The notes: a model not told the origin generated them from the letters alone. A DNA stretch of 21,787 nucleotides from Caldisericia bacterium (GCA_018054005.1 JAGPKI010000012.1:1-21787); one strand, 5' to 3'; positions 8,572 through 16,291 are shown, counted from the first letter of the stretch. A program made the numbers and translations.

Positions 8572-10302
8572 ATGGATATCAATAGTTTTATTGATGAAAT
8601 AAATAGTAAAATTGATATAGTGGATTTTATATCTCGTTTTGTTGAGCTAAAAAAAGCTGGTAGAAATTATGTAGGCTTGTGTCCATTCCACCATGAAAAA
8701 ACTCCTTCATTTACAGTTAGCAGGGAAAAAGGTATATTCTATTGCTTTGGATGCAAAGTTGGAGGAAACATTGTTGAATTTGTTAAAAAATATGAAAGTT
8801 TATCCTTCAAAGAAGCAATAGATTACCTTTGCACTGAAGCTGAAATACCTAAACCTTCTTTTTATAATAAAAATGGAGAGGATTCGGAAAAGAGTAAGTT
8901 ATATGAAATCAATAATTCAATTATGCAATTTTTTAAGGATTCATTATTAAAGAACTCATTAGCATTAGAATACCTCTCAAATAGGGGTATAAGCAAAGAT
9001 ATAATAGAGAAATTTTCAATAGGCTTTGCTCCAGCTAATTCAAATGAACTTCTTTCATTTATTTCTGAAAAGAAATTGGGTCTTGAGGATTGTCAAAAGT
9101 TAGGATTAATTTCATTGAGTAAAGATGGAAACTATTATTCTTACTTTAGAGATAGGATAATTTTTCCAATATTTGATGTTCAAAACCACGTAATTGGTTT
9201 TGGAGGAAGAACTGTACATAATGAAGAACCAAAATATATCAATAGCCCAGATAATATAATATTTCATAAAGGAAAAAATTTATTCGGTTTTAATTTAGCT
9301 AAAGTAGAAACTTTGAAAAGTAGATACTTAATAATCGTTGAAGGTTATATTGATGTGATTTCACTATTTAATAAAGACATATCTAACGTAATAGCTACAT
9401 TAGGTACAGCTTTTACTATTGACCATGCACTATTACTTAAGAAATATGCTGATACACTCTATTTCTGTTTTGATTCGGATTCAGCTGGTAAAATTGCAAC
9501 TAAAAGAGCATTAGAGCTGATTATTCCCTTAGAAATAAACTGCAAAGTTATCGAAATACCTCCTCCTTACAAAGATCCTGACGAATTTATAAGAGCTAAC
9601 GGAAAAGATTGTTTTTTAAAACTAATAGATTCATCTAAATCATCATTTGAATATCTCTGGCAAGAAACAAAAAAAGGATATAATTTTAATGATCCTTTGC
9701 AGGTTAATAAAGCAATAATGGAGATACTTTCCAAGCTTATAAGTTTAAAAAATGATGTTTTACTAGAGAGTTATTTTAAATTTATTTCAACTGATACCTC
9801 CATATCTTTAAATAGTCTATATAAAGAATTCTCAAAACTTAATAAAGCAAGAGGAAGGTTAAGTTTAAATTCAAACCGCTCATTACTCTTAACAAAAGAG
9901 AAAGAAAACCTAATATTTAAGGGCTTACTCTCGCTTAATAAAGATATAATTGAAATTATTTTTGAAAAAGTTAAAGAAGAGGATTTTTCTAATTCAGACT
10001 CAAAAAAACTTTATAAAAAAATGTTTGAATTTTTTCAAAAAAAAGGGTATTTGAATTATAGAGAAGTTCTAAATGAAATGGATGACGAAAAACTTAAACA
10101 GTTAATAATGGAACTAATGTTTATAGATGATAGTTTTGTAAGTGAAGATAGTATTATGCAATGTTTATCGAGAATTGAAACTAACAGAAAATTAATTTAT
10201 TTGCAGGATAGTTTGAGAGAAAGTATAAAATCTGGGAATATAGAACTTAGTAAATCTTTAGAGGGGGAATTAAGTAAAATTGTCAAAGAAAAAAATTATT
10301 AA
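8572..10302 (+). CDS. dnaG: DNA primase DnaG
   Basis: It synthesises RNA primers for replication, acting with the DnaB helicase at the fork. At 576 residues it is of normal length. The N-terminal CHC2 zinc ribbon has Cys37, His40, Cys58 and Cys61 in the CPFHHEKTPSF...FYCFGC context. The primase core includes GFGGR. The TOPRIM domain has EGYID (Glu257, Asp261) and FDSDSAG (Asp301, Asp303) as metal-binding residues. A helical C-terminal helicase-binding domain (about 440-576) is present. The start fits the family, but no Shine-Dalgarno is visible; a TATAAT just upstream hints at a very short leader. The gene overlaps rpoD by 23 bp, so the two are probably cotranscribed, as in many bacteria. Confidence 0.97.
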   Translation: MDINSFIDEINSKIDIVDFISRFVELKKAGRNYVGLCPFHHEKTPSFTVSREKGIFYCFGCKVGGNIVEFVKKYESLSFKEAIDYLCTEAEIPKPSFYNKNGEDSEKSKLYEINNSIMQFFKDSLLKNSLALEYLSNRGISKDIIEKFSIGFAPANSNELLSFISEKKLGLEDCQKLGLISLSKDGNYYSYFRDRIIFPIFDVQNHVIGFGGRTVHNEEPKYINSPDNIIFHKGKNLFGFNLAKVETLKSRYLIIVEGYIDVISLFNKDISNVIATLGTAFTIDHALLLKKYADTLYFCFDSDSAGKIATKRALELIIPLEINCKVIEIPPPYKDPDEFIRANGKDCFLKLIDSSKSSFEYLWQETKKGYNFNDPLQVNKAIMEILSKLISLKNDVLLESYFKFISTDTSISLNSLYKEFSKLNKARGRLSLNSNRSLLLTKEKENLIFKGLLSLNKDIIEIIFEKVKEEDFSNSDSKKLYKKMFEFFQKKGYLNYREVLNEMDDEKLKQLIMELMFIDDSFVSEDSIMQCLSRIETNRKLIYLQDSLRESIKSGNIELSKSLEGELSKIVKEKNY

Positions 10303-11410
10303 AAAAGAAATAAAAGATGAAGAAAAGAAGAAAATAAATAAGCTTCGTTCCATACCTGAGGTAAACTATCTTTTAAAAACACGAAGTAGCGGAGATACAG
10401 TTACATACGGTGAAATTATGGATTTAATGGAAGATGTCAAGCTTGAACCATCCGATATGGATTTAATGTATGACCTTCTTTCTGAAGAAGGAATAGAGTT
10501 TGGTGAAAAGGAAGAGAAAATCAAAGAAGAAAAAGAATATGAAGATAGCGAAGATTTTATTTCAGACGAAGAAGAAATTGACCTTAAGGACCCTATTAAA
10601 ATGTATCTTAAGGAAATAGGTAAAATTCCTCTACTTTCTTTTGAAGAGGAGATAGAGCTTGCTAAAAGAATTGAAAAATATGACATAGAAGCAAAGAAAA
10701 AGCTAATTGAGTCTAATTTAAGGCTTGTAGTTAGCATTGCTAAAAAATATACAGGACACTCTTTGTCTTTTCTTGATCTTGTCCAAGAAGGTAATGTTGG
10801 ATTAATAAGAGCAGTTGAAAAATATGATTATAGGAGAGGTTTTAGATTTTCGACTTATGCATCATGGTGGATAAGACAAGCAGTAACCCGTGCTTTAGCT
10901 GATCAATCGAGAGTTATTAGAGTACCAGTTCATATGGTGGAGTCAATAAACAAAATTCAGAAGGCTGAACGTTATCTTTATCAGGAAACTGGAAAAGAAC
11001 CAACACATGACGACATTGCTAAAAATGTTAATCTTCCTTTAAAAAAGGTAAGAGATTACTTAAAAGTATCTCAAGAACCAGTTTCCCTTGAAACTCCGCT
11101 TGGTGCTGACAAAGATAACAAACTTGGTGATTTTGTAGAGGATAAAAAAGTTTCTTCACCAGAGGAATATGTTATAGATGAGCATTTTAAAGAACAACTC
11201 TACAGTATTTTAGATACATTAACGCCAAGAGAAAGAGAAATTTTAAGATTAAGGTTTGGATTAGACAATATAAAGCCTCATACTCTTGAAGATGTTGGTA
11301 AAATCTTCAATGTAACAAGAGAGCGAATAAGGCAGGTTGAAGCAAAAGCTATTAAGCGGCTAAAACAGGAAATGAAAGCACGAATAGAGGAAGAAGGAGA
11401 ACAAATTTGA
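10280..11410 (+). CDS. rpoD: Primary sigma factor RpoD (sigma-70/SigA)
   Basis: Housekeeping sigma factor that directs RNA polymerase to -35/-10 promoters. 376 residues, in order: region 1.1-like segment (about 18-75), an acidic linker, region 1.2 (DPIKMYLKEIGKIPLL, from residue 104), region 2 (from about 144, with RFSTYASWWIRQAVTRAL for -10 recognition and melting), region 3, and region 4 (from residue 315, LTPREREILRLRFGL, then the helix-turn-helix VTRERIRQVEAKAI). It starts at TTG 10280 inside the end of dnaG. A GGGGG tract at 10263-10267 is a possible but distant Shine-Dalgarno, so coupling to dnaG translation is likely. The promoters noted elsewhere in this window fit the hexamers expected for this factor. 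Confidence 0.97.
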   Translation: MSKKKIIKKEIKDEEKKKINKLRSIPEVNYLLKTRSSGDTVTYGEIMDLMEDVKLEPSDMDLMYDLLSEEGIEFGEKEEKIKEEKEYEDSEDFISDEEEIDLKDPIKMYLKEIGKIPLLSFEEEIELAKRIEKYDIEAKKKLIESNLRLVVSIAKKYTGHSLSFLDLVQEGNVGLIRAVEKYDYRRGFRFSTYASWWIRQAVTRALADQSRVIRVPVHMVESINKIQKAERYLYQETGKEPTHDDIAKNVNLPLKKVRDYLKVSQEPVSLETPLGADKDNKLGDFVEDKKVSSPEEYVIDEHFKEQLYSILDTLTPREREILRLRFGLDNIKPHTLEDVGKIFNVTRERIRQVEAKAIKRLKQEMKARIEEEGEQI

Positions 11411-11420
11411 ACGAGAATTG

Positions 11421-11523
11421 TTGTCATTCCGCACTTGATGCGGAATTCAGGAAGTATTTCATTTCCAAACAAATAAATGGATAAAAAGTCTGGATCCTCG
11501 ATAAAAGACTTAAAGGATGACAG
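11421..11523 (-). repeat. Composite palindromic repeat between convergent genes
   Basis: It begins TTGTCATTCCGCAC (perfect stem ATTCCGCA/TGCGGAAT, 11426-11446) and ends AAGGATGACAG. In reverse complement its right half matches the left arm of 7719-7864, and its left 39 bases match 7825-7863 with one mismatch. It fills the gap between rpoD and the convergent helical-repeat gene. Read on the minus strand, the hairpin around 11494-11516 is followed shortly by TTTTT, so it may also end transcription of the minus-strand gene. Confidence 0.8.
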
Positions 11524-11534
11524 ATTCTATGGCT

Positions 11535-12353
11535 TTAGAGTTTCTCCCGCAGGGAGCTTAGAATCTTTGCTCCAGTATTTCTTATAATTTCTGTTTCATT
11601 TCTTTGCCAGTTTTCTAAAATTAGACAAGTTCTATCGAGAAGAAAGGAATCTTTTCTTTTACTTATTTCTTTAAAGGCTAATATAATTGTTTGGGCAGCA
11701 TTTTTGCTCATACTTTCTTTAAGCCATTTTCTCATTTCCGATTCAGTAATATATGGCTCTCTTATGTAAAGTTCTTTGATCTTCAGTGCAACTTCATATT
11801 TTACATCCATTGAGGACTCATCAATAAAGTTTGAAAGGAAATCAAGTAAAACCTCGCTATCTTCAATATTTGCTGAATCAATACTTAAAATTGCAGCTAA
11901 TTTAAGGTTCTTATCAGTTTTTAAATCCCAAAAAGCTTGAATATTTTTAATTAATTCTGGTTCCTTTTCTTTCCATAAATTTTTTAACGCACCTGAAATT
12001 GCTTCGATTAAGTCACTTTGAGTGCTTATGATTTTAGCTAATTTTGGAAATGCATAATCTGGATAAATGGGAGAAAGTTCAGTAATTATAGTTATTGCAA
12101 TAAGTTTTTGATTACGAATAAAAGATCTTGACATTATATCAGTTATTTTGTCAATTTGTTCTGAATATGAGCTATAAGAGTCAGTTATTGCTTTGATTGT
12201 TTTAACCTGAGTAGATACATCCGCATCATTTAATAATGAAGCAATATTGGCAAAAGATTTTTTCTTTTTATAGTCGTTAAGATCAGCTTCAACAAGTTTT
12301 TTTATTTCGTCACTACCTCTTTTAAAACCTGCTTTCGTTGTTCCCTCTTTCAT
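11535..12353 (-). CDS. HEAT-like helical-repeat protein of unknown function
   Basis: 272 residues, almost entirely predicted amphipathic helix. Paired-helix units resemble HEAT/ARM or DNA-alkylation-repair-like solenoids, for example 'IRNQKLIAITIITELSPIY', 'NLKLAAILSIDSANIEDSE' and 'MDVKYEVALKIKELYI'. There is no signal peptide, membrane segment or catalytic motif, so it is probably a cytoplasmic scaffold or binding protein. The start at 12353 has no Shine-Dalgarno. A TGnTATAAT extended -10 ends only 8 nt before the ATG, so the mRNA should be leaderless or nearly so. No other in-frame ATG occurs before about residue 89. It converges on rpoD. Function is not recognised; the solenoid assignment is by pattern. 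Confidence 0.8.
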   Translation of the reverse strand: MKEGTTKAGFKRGSDEIKKLVEADLNDYKKKKSFANIASLLNDADVSTQVKTIKAITDSYSSYSEQIDKITDIMSRSFIRNQKLIAITIITELSPIYPDYAFPKLAKIISTQSDLIEAISGALKNLWKEKEPELIKNIQAFWDLKTDKNLKLAAILSIDSANIEDSEVLLDFLSNFIDESSMDVKYEVALKIKELYIREPYITESEMRKWLKESMSKNAAQTIILAFKEISKRKDSFLLDRTCLILENWQRNETEIIRNTGAKILSSLREKL

Positions 12354-12361
12354 AGTTAATA

Positions 12362-12389
12362 ATTATAACACAGCAAGTTCTATGGTCAA
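12362..12389 (-). promoter_or_regulatory. Strong sigma-70 promoter adjacent to the ATG at 12353
   Basis: On the minus strand: TTGACC (12389-12384), a 16-nt spacer, then TGTTATAAT with a consensus TATAAT (12367-12362) and the extended -10 TG. Transcription should start around 12354-12356, at or within a few bases of the ATG. Confidence 0.75.
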
Positions 12390-12534
12390 ACATATATATA
12401 TTATTAAATTAAAAGAATTAAAATATTAAATACAATTATTTGAAGAATAAAATTTTATTCAAATACAGCATTTTAAATTATTGAGCTAAAAAACAATCGA
12501 TTTCTATAAAGAGTAATATTCAGAATGTTTTAAC

Positions 12535-12606
12535 TGGGCGATAGTGGAATCGAACCACTGACCTCTTCGGTGTCAACGAAGCGTTCTACCTCTGAACTAA
12601 CCGCCC
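12535..12606 (-). tRNA. tRNA-Val (GAC anticodon)
   Basis: 72 nt. Acceptor GGGCGGT pairs with ATCGCCC (one G-U), with discriminator A. D stem GTTC/GAAC, anticodon stem CTTCG/CGAAG with loop TTGACAC (anticodon GAC), five-base variable loop, and T stem AGTGG/CCACT with loop TTCGATT. All four stems close. The 3' CCA is not encoded (AG follows), so it must be added by tRNA nucleotidyltransferase. It is a single tRNA, not part of a cluster. Confidence 0.97.
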
Positions 12607-12629
12607 ATTTAATTAGTAGCCTCTCATAA

Positions 12630-12657
12630 ATAATAGCAAAATTAATTTATTTCTCAA
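12630..12657 (-). promoter_or_regulatory. Probable promoter of tRNA-Val
   Basis: On the minus strand TTGAGA (12657-12652), a 16-nt spacer, then TATTAT (12635-12630), 23 nt before the mature tRNA 5' end. Hexamers and spacing suit the vegetative sigma factor. Confidence 0.5.
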
Positions 12658-12690
12658 TTCTCCTTTTTATATTAAAACATTTTTAAAGAA

Positions 12691-12719
12691 GTGAAAATAT
12701 TTAAAAGATTTACTATAAT
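12691..12719 (+). promoter_or_regulatory. Probable promoter of the 12772-14051 gene pair
   Basis: GTGAAA (12691-12696), 17-nt spacer, consensus TATAAT (12714-12719). This predicts a leader of about 46 nt containing the AGGAGG at 12757-12762. The -35 is weak (4/6). Confidence 0.5.
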
Positions 12720-12771
12720 AAATCAAATGCTTTTAAAATATAAATTTTTACTTTATAGGAGGTTTTATTAA

Positions 12772-13335
12772 GTGAAAAAGATTATTTCTGTATTCATGCT
12801 TATAATCTTCATAGCTTTCTTTTGTAATTTTACATTAATTCCAATTAATAATGCTTTAGCAGATGATCAAAGTTCATCCAGCTCCCCTCCACCACAGGTT
12901 ACTATCCCTATAAGCCCTCCAATAGAATCAAATCCACCCATTACTCAAGAATTACCAAAACCAACTCCTCCAACTCCTATAGTACCTGGTCAAAATCCAT
13001 TAACTCAACAATCTTCGCAACCAACTCAGGGACAAGCAGTAACACCACCTCCTGCAATATCGCAGGAAGGATTACCACCAGCAACTACACCTCCTGAACA
13101 ATCACAACTAGAGCAACCACCAACTCAAGAAGTACAACCACCAGCTCAACCTGTTACACAGGTGCCTGTACCGTGGTATAAAAGTTTTTGGTTTATAGCA
13201 TCTCTTATAGTTATAATTGTTATTGTAGTTTTATTACTTTTCGCACTCACTGAGGGTAAAATGCCAGAAAAAGAAATAAAAGCAAAAAAGAAAGAAAAGG
13301 AAAAAGACAAGGATAAGAAGAAAAAGAAAAAATGA
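12772..13335 (+). CDS. Pro/Gln-rich single-pass membrane protein
   Basis: 187 residues from GTG 12772, preceded by AGGAGG with 9 nt spacing. It has an N-terminal signal-peptide-like segment (1-30, ending NNALA). A low-complexity Pro/Gln/Thr-rich region (about 31-134, many PP, TQ and QPP units) should be an extended linker outside the membrane. A strong transmembrane segment lies at about 138-159, and a Lys-rich tail (160-187) should face the cytoplasm. This layout resembles a surface spacer or anchor protein. No catalytic domain and no named family was recognised. It overlaps the next gene by ATGA, so the two are translationally coupled and may act together at the envelope. Confidence 0.8.
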   Translation: MKKIISVFMLIIFIAFFCNFTLIPINNALADDQSSSSSPPPQVTIPISPPIESNPPITQELPKPTPPTPIVPGQNPLTQQSSQPTQGQAVTPPPAISQEGLPPATTPPEQSQLEQPPTQEVQPPAQPVTQVPVPWYKSFWFIASLIVIIVIVVLLLFALTEGKMPEKEIKAKKKEKEKDKDKKKKKK

Positions 13336-14051
13336 GAAGAGCCACTGCTCTATTATTAATATTTACTCTACTTATCTTCCTGCAAATAAGTTGTACTAAA
13401 GAAGATCAAAAGGTTTTAATAGAAGTAGACCCATCTCATTTAAGAAATGGGTCTACTTCTATTTATGCTCTATACGATGAAAAAGGGAAATCTGTTTATA
13501 CTTTTAGAGACAATGTATTTATAAATCCCGATAACATATTGATAATTAGAGAATTAACCGAGCAAGATAATGAGGAGATTCTCAGAGCAAAGCTTAATTC
13601 AAGTCTTCTTTCGCCAATTCAAATTCAGATTGTTAAAAGCGAGAGTCAGGCAGAAACCCCTCATTTTTTGGGAGAAAAGAAAGGTAAAAGTTATGTAATT
13701 ACTGAATGGGATGAAAACCAAAATCCTTCCTATAAAAAAATTTATGTTGGCTCAGAGCAATTCTTTGAGGATGAATTATTGCTTCATTTAATGTCTTGTT
13801 TTCCTTTAAAAGTTGGCGTGGGAGGCAAATTTAAGTATGTAAATACAAGAAAGAAAAGTTCTGGTTACGAATATTATAAAGTTGTAGGTACAGAAAATAT
13901 AATTGCAGCTAACAATAAATATGAATCAATAAAAGTGGAAATTCCAGGCAATAATTGCACAGCATGGTTTTTAAAAGACAGTCCACATATTTTACTTAAA
14001 GCAAAATTTCAATCTTTAGAATTACAATTAACTGCGTGGAATAATATTTAG
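13332..14051 (+). CDS. Putative lipoprotein of unknown function
   Basis: 239 residues. The N-terminus (MRRATALLLIFTLLIFLQISC) is a lipoprotein-type signal ending at Cys21; the -3 residue is Gln, so the lipobox is not canonical. The mature part is beta-rich ('VGVGGKFKYVNTRKKSSGYEY' region and 'AWFLKDSPHILLKAKF' near the C-terminus). The latter pattern recalls DUF3108-like or LolA-like outer-envelope proteins, but not strongly enough to name. The start codon overlaps the stop of the membrane-protein gene (ATGA). Codons about 29-44 lie in a perfect 17-bp inverted repeat (13418-13434 with 13447-13463), which is unusual inside a coding sequence. Confidence 0.75.
   Translation: MRRATALLLIFTLLIFLQISCTKEDQKVLIEVDPSHLRNGSTSIYALYDEKGKSVYTFRDNVFINPDNILIIRELTEQDNEEILRAKLNSSLLSPIQIQIVKSESQAETPHFLGEKKGKSYVITEWDENQNPSYKKIYVGSEQFFEDELLLHLMSCFPLKVGVGGKFKYVNTRKKSSGYEYYKVVGTENIIAANNKYESIKVEIPGNNCTAWFLKDSPHILLKAKFQSLELQLTAWNNI
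13418..13463. repeat. Perfect 17-bp inverted repeat inside the lipoprotein gene
   Basis: Left arm AATAGAAGTAGACCCAT (13418-13434), 12-nt loop, right arm its exact reverse complement (13447-13463). The mRNA would fold into a long uninterrupted hairpin near the 5' end of the coding sequence. The right arm is not followed by a T-run, so it is not a standard terminator. Confidence 0.95.
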
Positions 14052-14300
14052 ACTATAAAATAAATTTCTTAGAGTTCATAAAAGCTTATTATCTACTTTA
14101 ATTTCAGATGGCTTTTGGATTAGCACAAGCCATGAAATACTATCTTTTCCTTGTGCTGCTTACGGAACTTAACAATTCAATCTTTTTACTAAATAATTTA
14201 GTAAATAACAATCTTATAATTATAGAGGTATTATTTTCAGAGGAAAAAACTGACTTAAATAAAATATTAACTATATCTAAATTGAATTGTTCTATGATAT
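14052..14300. other. Gap between convergent genes, with an A+T palindrome
   Basis: No gene is supported. It contains a perfect 21-bp palindrome (TTTACTAAAT at 14185-14194, one central A, ATTTAGTAAA at 14196-14205), preceded by T5 on the plus strand. Its position between two gene 3' ends suggests a weak bidirectional terminator, but the stem has almost no G-C pairs. Confidence 0.4.
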
Positions 14301-14930
14301 TTAAGAGGTTGTTTCAGAGCCAGTGCCCTGAGCCTGAGCAGAGGTAACTCCTTCTGGAGGAATTGCTGTTTCTGTAGGTGTCGGTACTACCTCTTCAGCT
14401 TTAGGAGATACAATTGTAAATACAGGTGTATCAAGAGGTGTCATGAGTTCAATCTCTTCACTTAGACCAATATCACCAACATGTATGGAATCTCCAATTT
14501 CTAAATTTGATATATCAACATTTAATTTGTCGGGAATATCTGCTGGTTTTGCTTTTAAGTCTATCTTAAAAGTTACTTGCTCAAGAATACCTCCAACTTT
14601 TACTCCCTTTGCTTCGCCAATTGGATAAATTGGAACACTCATTTTTATATTTTCGGAAAGAGATATAGCAAAAAAATCTATATGTATTGGATCAAAACTA
14701 ATTACATCTTTTTGTATGTCTTTAATCAGCGTTGGAAAAACTCTTCCATCATCTAACTTACAATTTAGAATTATATTTCTTGAATTCGATTTCACTAAAT
14801 GTATAAATTCCTTCCTGTTCACCATACATGGATAACTTTTATCGATGCCCTTTCCATACAAAATTGCAGGAATATTTTCTTTTTCTTTTATTTTTTCTCT
14901 ATTTTTTAGCTCTATATCTATAATTTTCAT
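14301..14930 (-). CDS. rplY: 50S ribosomal protein L25 (CTC/TL5 form)
   Basis: 209 residues. It binds 5S rRNA in the large subunit. The N-terminal L25 domain (1-90) has the typical 'IPAILYGKGID' and 'HIDFFAIS' segments. The C-terminal TL5/CTC beta domain (about 95-180) has 'VPIYPIGEAKGVKVGGILEQ' and 'DIPDKLNVDISNLEIGDSI'. The last 30 residues are a Pro/Thr/Ala/Glu-rich tail, common in long L25 proteins. The start is supported by AGGAGAG (complement of 14938-14944). It stands alone here, without pth or prs, its usual partners in many bacteria. Confidence 0.95.
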   Translation of the reverse strand: MKIIDIELKNREKIKEKENIPAILYGKGIDKSYPCMVNRKEFIHLVKSNSRNIILNCKLDDGRVFPTLIKDIQKDVISFDPIHIDFFAISLSENIKMSVPIYPIGEAKGVKVGGILEQVTFKIDLKAKPADIPDKLNVDISNLEIGDSIHVGDIGLSEEIELMTPLDTPVFTIVSPKAEEVVPTPTETAIPPEGVTSAQAQGTGSETTS

Positions 14931-14967
14931 ATTACTTCTCTCCTAAATATTTTTATACAAATAAGTA

Positions 14968-14996
14968 AAATTACCAAAAAATAATAGCTTTGTCAA
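14968..14996 (-). promoter_or_regulatory. Possible promoter of rplY
   Basis: On the minus strand a consensus TTGACA (14996-14991), 17-nt spacer, and a poor -10, TAATTT (14973-14968). It lies about 40 bp before the rplY start. The -35 is good; the -10 is weak. Confidence 0.35.
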
Positions 14997-15137
14997 GTTT
15001 ACTCAAGATTCTGTTATTTAAATATTCTAAATAAAGTTAATTTGCTAAGTTTAAAAATGAACTTATGATATTTATTAAATATTATTGTTTTTTACTAATG
15101 TAAAATTTCTATCTATTAAATTTATAGAAAGAGAAAA

Positions 15138-15767
15138 ATGGCTAACGAGGAAGAAAAGCAGAGAAAAGAAATTTGTGAGACAATGCGAAAACTTTATGAA
15201 CGAAACTTAATTTCGACTGTTGGTGGAAATGCCAGTATTATTTTAAGAAAAAAGAGTGCTGTTTTAATTACTCCATCGGGATCTAATAAGAGTGAATTAG
15301 TACCAAAAGATATCGTAAAGGTTAGCATAAATGGATTAGTGATAGGTAAAGGTAAGCCTTCCTCTGAGACAATAAATCATACAGAAATCTATAAAAAAAG
15401 AACTGACATTAATGCAATTGTTCATGCGCATCCTCCCTTTTTTACAGGAATAGCTTCTTCAGGCTACACTCCAAAAGCTATAACTCCTGAACAAACATTG
15501 CTCGCTAATAATTTAACTATTATAGATTTCGTAGTTCCAGGAAAAGATTCAGTTATTTCTCTTACCAAAGCTTTAGAAAAAAGTAATGTCGTAATAATAA
15601 AAAATCATGGAGTTTTCAGTGTTGGTAAAGATTTAATGGAATGTTTTGTTAGAATAGAAATATTAGAAGAGGTTGGAAAGATGGTTTTTGCTGGTAAACT
15701 ATTTGGAGGAATTAATGAGCTCTCGCAAGAGAATGTAAAAAATTTATCAAATAGATACAATAAATAA
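15138..15767 (+). CDS. Class II aldolase (L-fuculose-phosphate aldolase-like)
   Basis: 209 residues, the usual size for the class II aldolase/adducin family. Zinc-dependent members cleave sugar phosphates such as fuculose-1-phosphate or act in methylthioribulose salvage. The zinc ligands are visible as His96 and His98 (VHAHPP) and His157 (KNHGV). The catalytic acid corresponds to Glu77 in 'PSSETINHTEIY'. The N-terminal 'NLISTVGGNASIILR' and 'LITPSGSNKSELVPKDIV' segments are typical of phosphate-binding regions in FucA-like enzymes. The Shine-Dalgarno is weak (GAAAGAG). The substrate cannot be assigned; no other sugar-pathway gene is nearby. It is followed 23 bp later by the rubrerythrin-like gene on the same strand. 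Confidence 0.9.
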   Translation: MANEEEKQRKEICETMRKLYERNLISTVGGNASIILRKKSAVLITPSGSNKSELVPKDIVKVSINGLVIGKGKPSSETINHTEIYKKRTDINAIVHAHPPFFTGIASSGYTPKAITPEQTLLANNLTIIDFVVPGKDSVISLTKALEKSNVVIIKNHGVFSVGKDLMECFVRIEILEEVGKMVFAGKLFGGINELSQENVKNLSNRYNK

Positions 15768-15790
15768 TAAATTTGAAAGGAGATTAATCG

Positions 15791-16291
15791 ATGAATGCAC
15801 AAAGGGCTTTAAAAATACTTAATGAAGCATACAAGATTGAAGTAGAAGGGTATACTTTTTATAAAAATGCTGAAAAAGAAGATATGAGTGACGAAGCAAA
15901 AACAATATTTAACTTTCTTGCTAATGAAGAAAAACAACATGAAGATTATATTGCAAGCCAAATAAAAAATGTTAAAGAAAAGGGTATATTTGGAAATATA
16001 GAGCTTGAGAGAATTAACGACAAAGTCAAGGAAAAATTTTTCCTTGACAGTATAAAAGTAGCTCAAAACCAAACAATCACTGAATCATCCGCTCTCCATA
16101 TAGGGATACTTCTTGAAAAGAACTCTTATGATTTTTATACTGATGCTGAAAAAGAATCAGAAGATCCAGAAGAAGCTAAACTTTATTCTGAACTTGCAGA
16201 GTGGGAACTAAATCATCTTAATATTTTACAATCAGCTTACAAAGCAGTGAGAGAAAAAATTTTTGCAGACCAGAACTTCTCCCCGTTTTAG
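15791..16291 (+). CDS. Rubrerythrin-like diiron protein without rubredoxin domain
   Basis: 166 residues in a four-helix ferritin-like fold. Probable iron ligands are Glu19, Glu47-x-x-His50, Glu109 and Glu139-x-x-His142, in two repeated halves ('EVEGYTFY/NEEKQHEDY' and 'EKNSYDFY/EWELNHLNIL'). No CxxC rubredoxin module follows, so this is the short erythrin-type form. Family members reduce peroxide or handle iron in anaerobes; that role is inferred here. AGGAG (15778-15782) with 8 nt spacing supports the start. The gene probably shares a transcript with the aldolase. Codons 79-86 form a perfect 24-bp palindrome (16025-16048). Confidence 0.9.
   Translation: MNAQRALKILNEAYKIEVEGYTFYKNAEKEDMSDEAKTIFNFLANEEKQHEDYIASQIKNVKEKGIFGNIELERINDKVKEKFFLDSIKVAQNQTITESSALHIGILLEKNSYDFYTDAEKESEDPEEAKLYSELAEWELNHLNILQSAYKAVREKIFADQNFSPF
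16025..16048. repeat. 24-bp perfect palindrome inside the rubrerythrin-like gene
   Basis: GTCAAGGAAAAA followed immediately by its reverse complement, with no spacer. It encodes VKEKFFLD in the linker between the two helical pairs. It could be recognised as DNA, or could extrude as a cruciform. Confidence 0.95.

Noticed and set aside
11426..11446. Rho-independent terminator for rpoD
   Set aside because: The stem is good, but no T-run follows on the plus strand; it is better explained as an arm of the composite repeat, although it may still slow transcription.
14108..14347. 79-codon open frame on +
   Set aside because: No ribosome binding site, low-complexity Leu/Asn-rich product, and it runs into the oppositely coded end of rplY.
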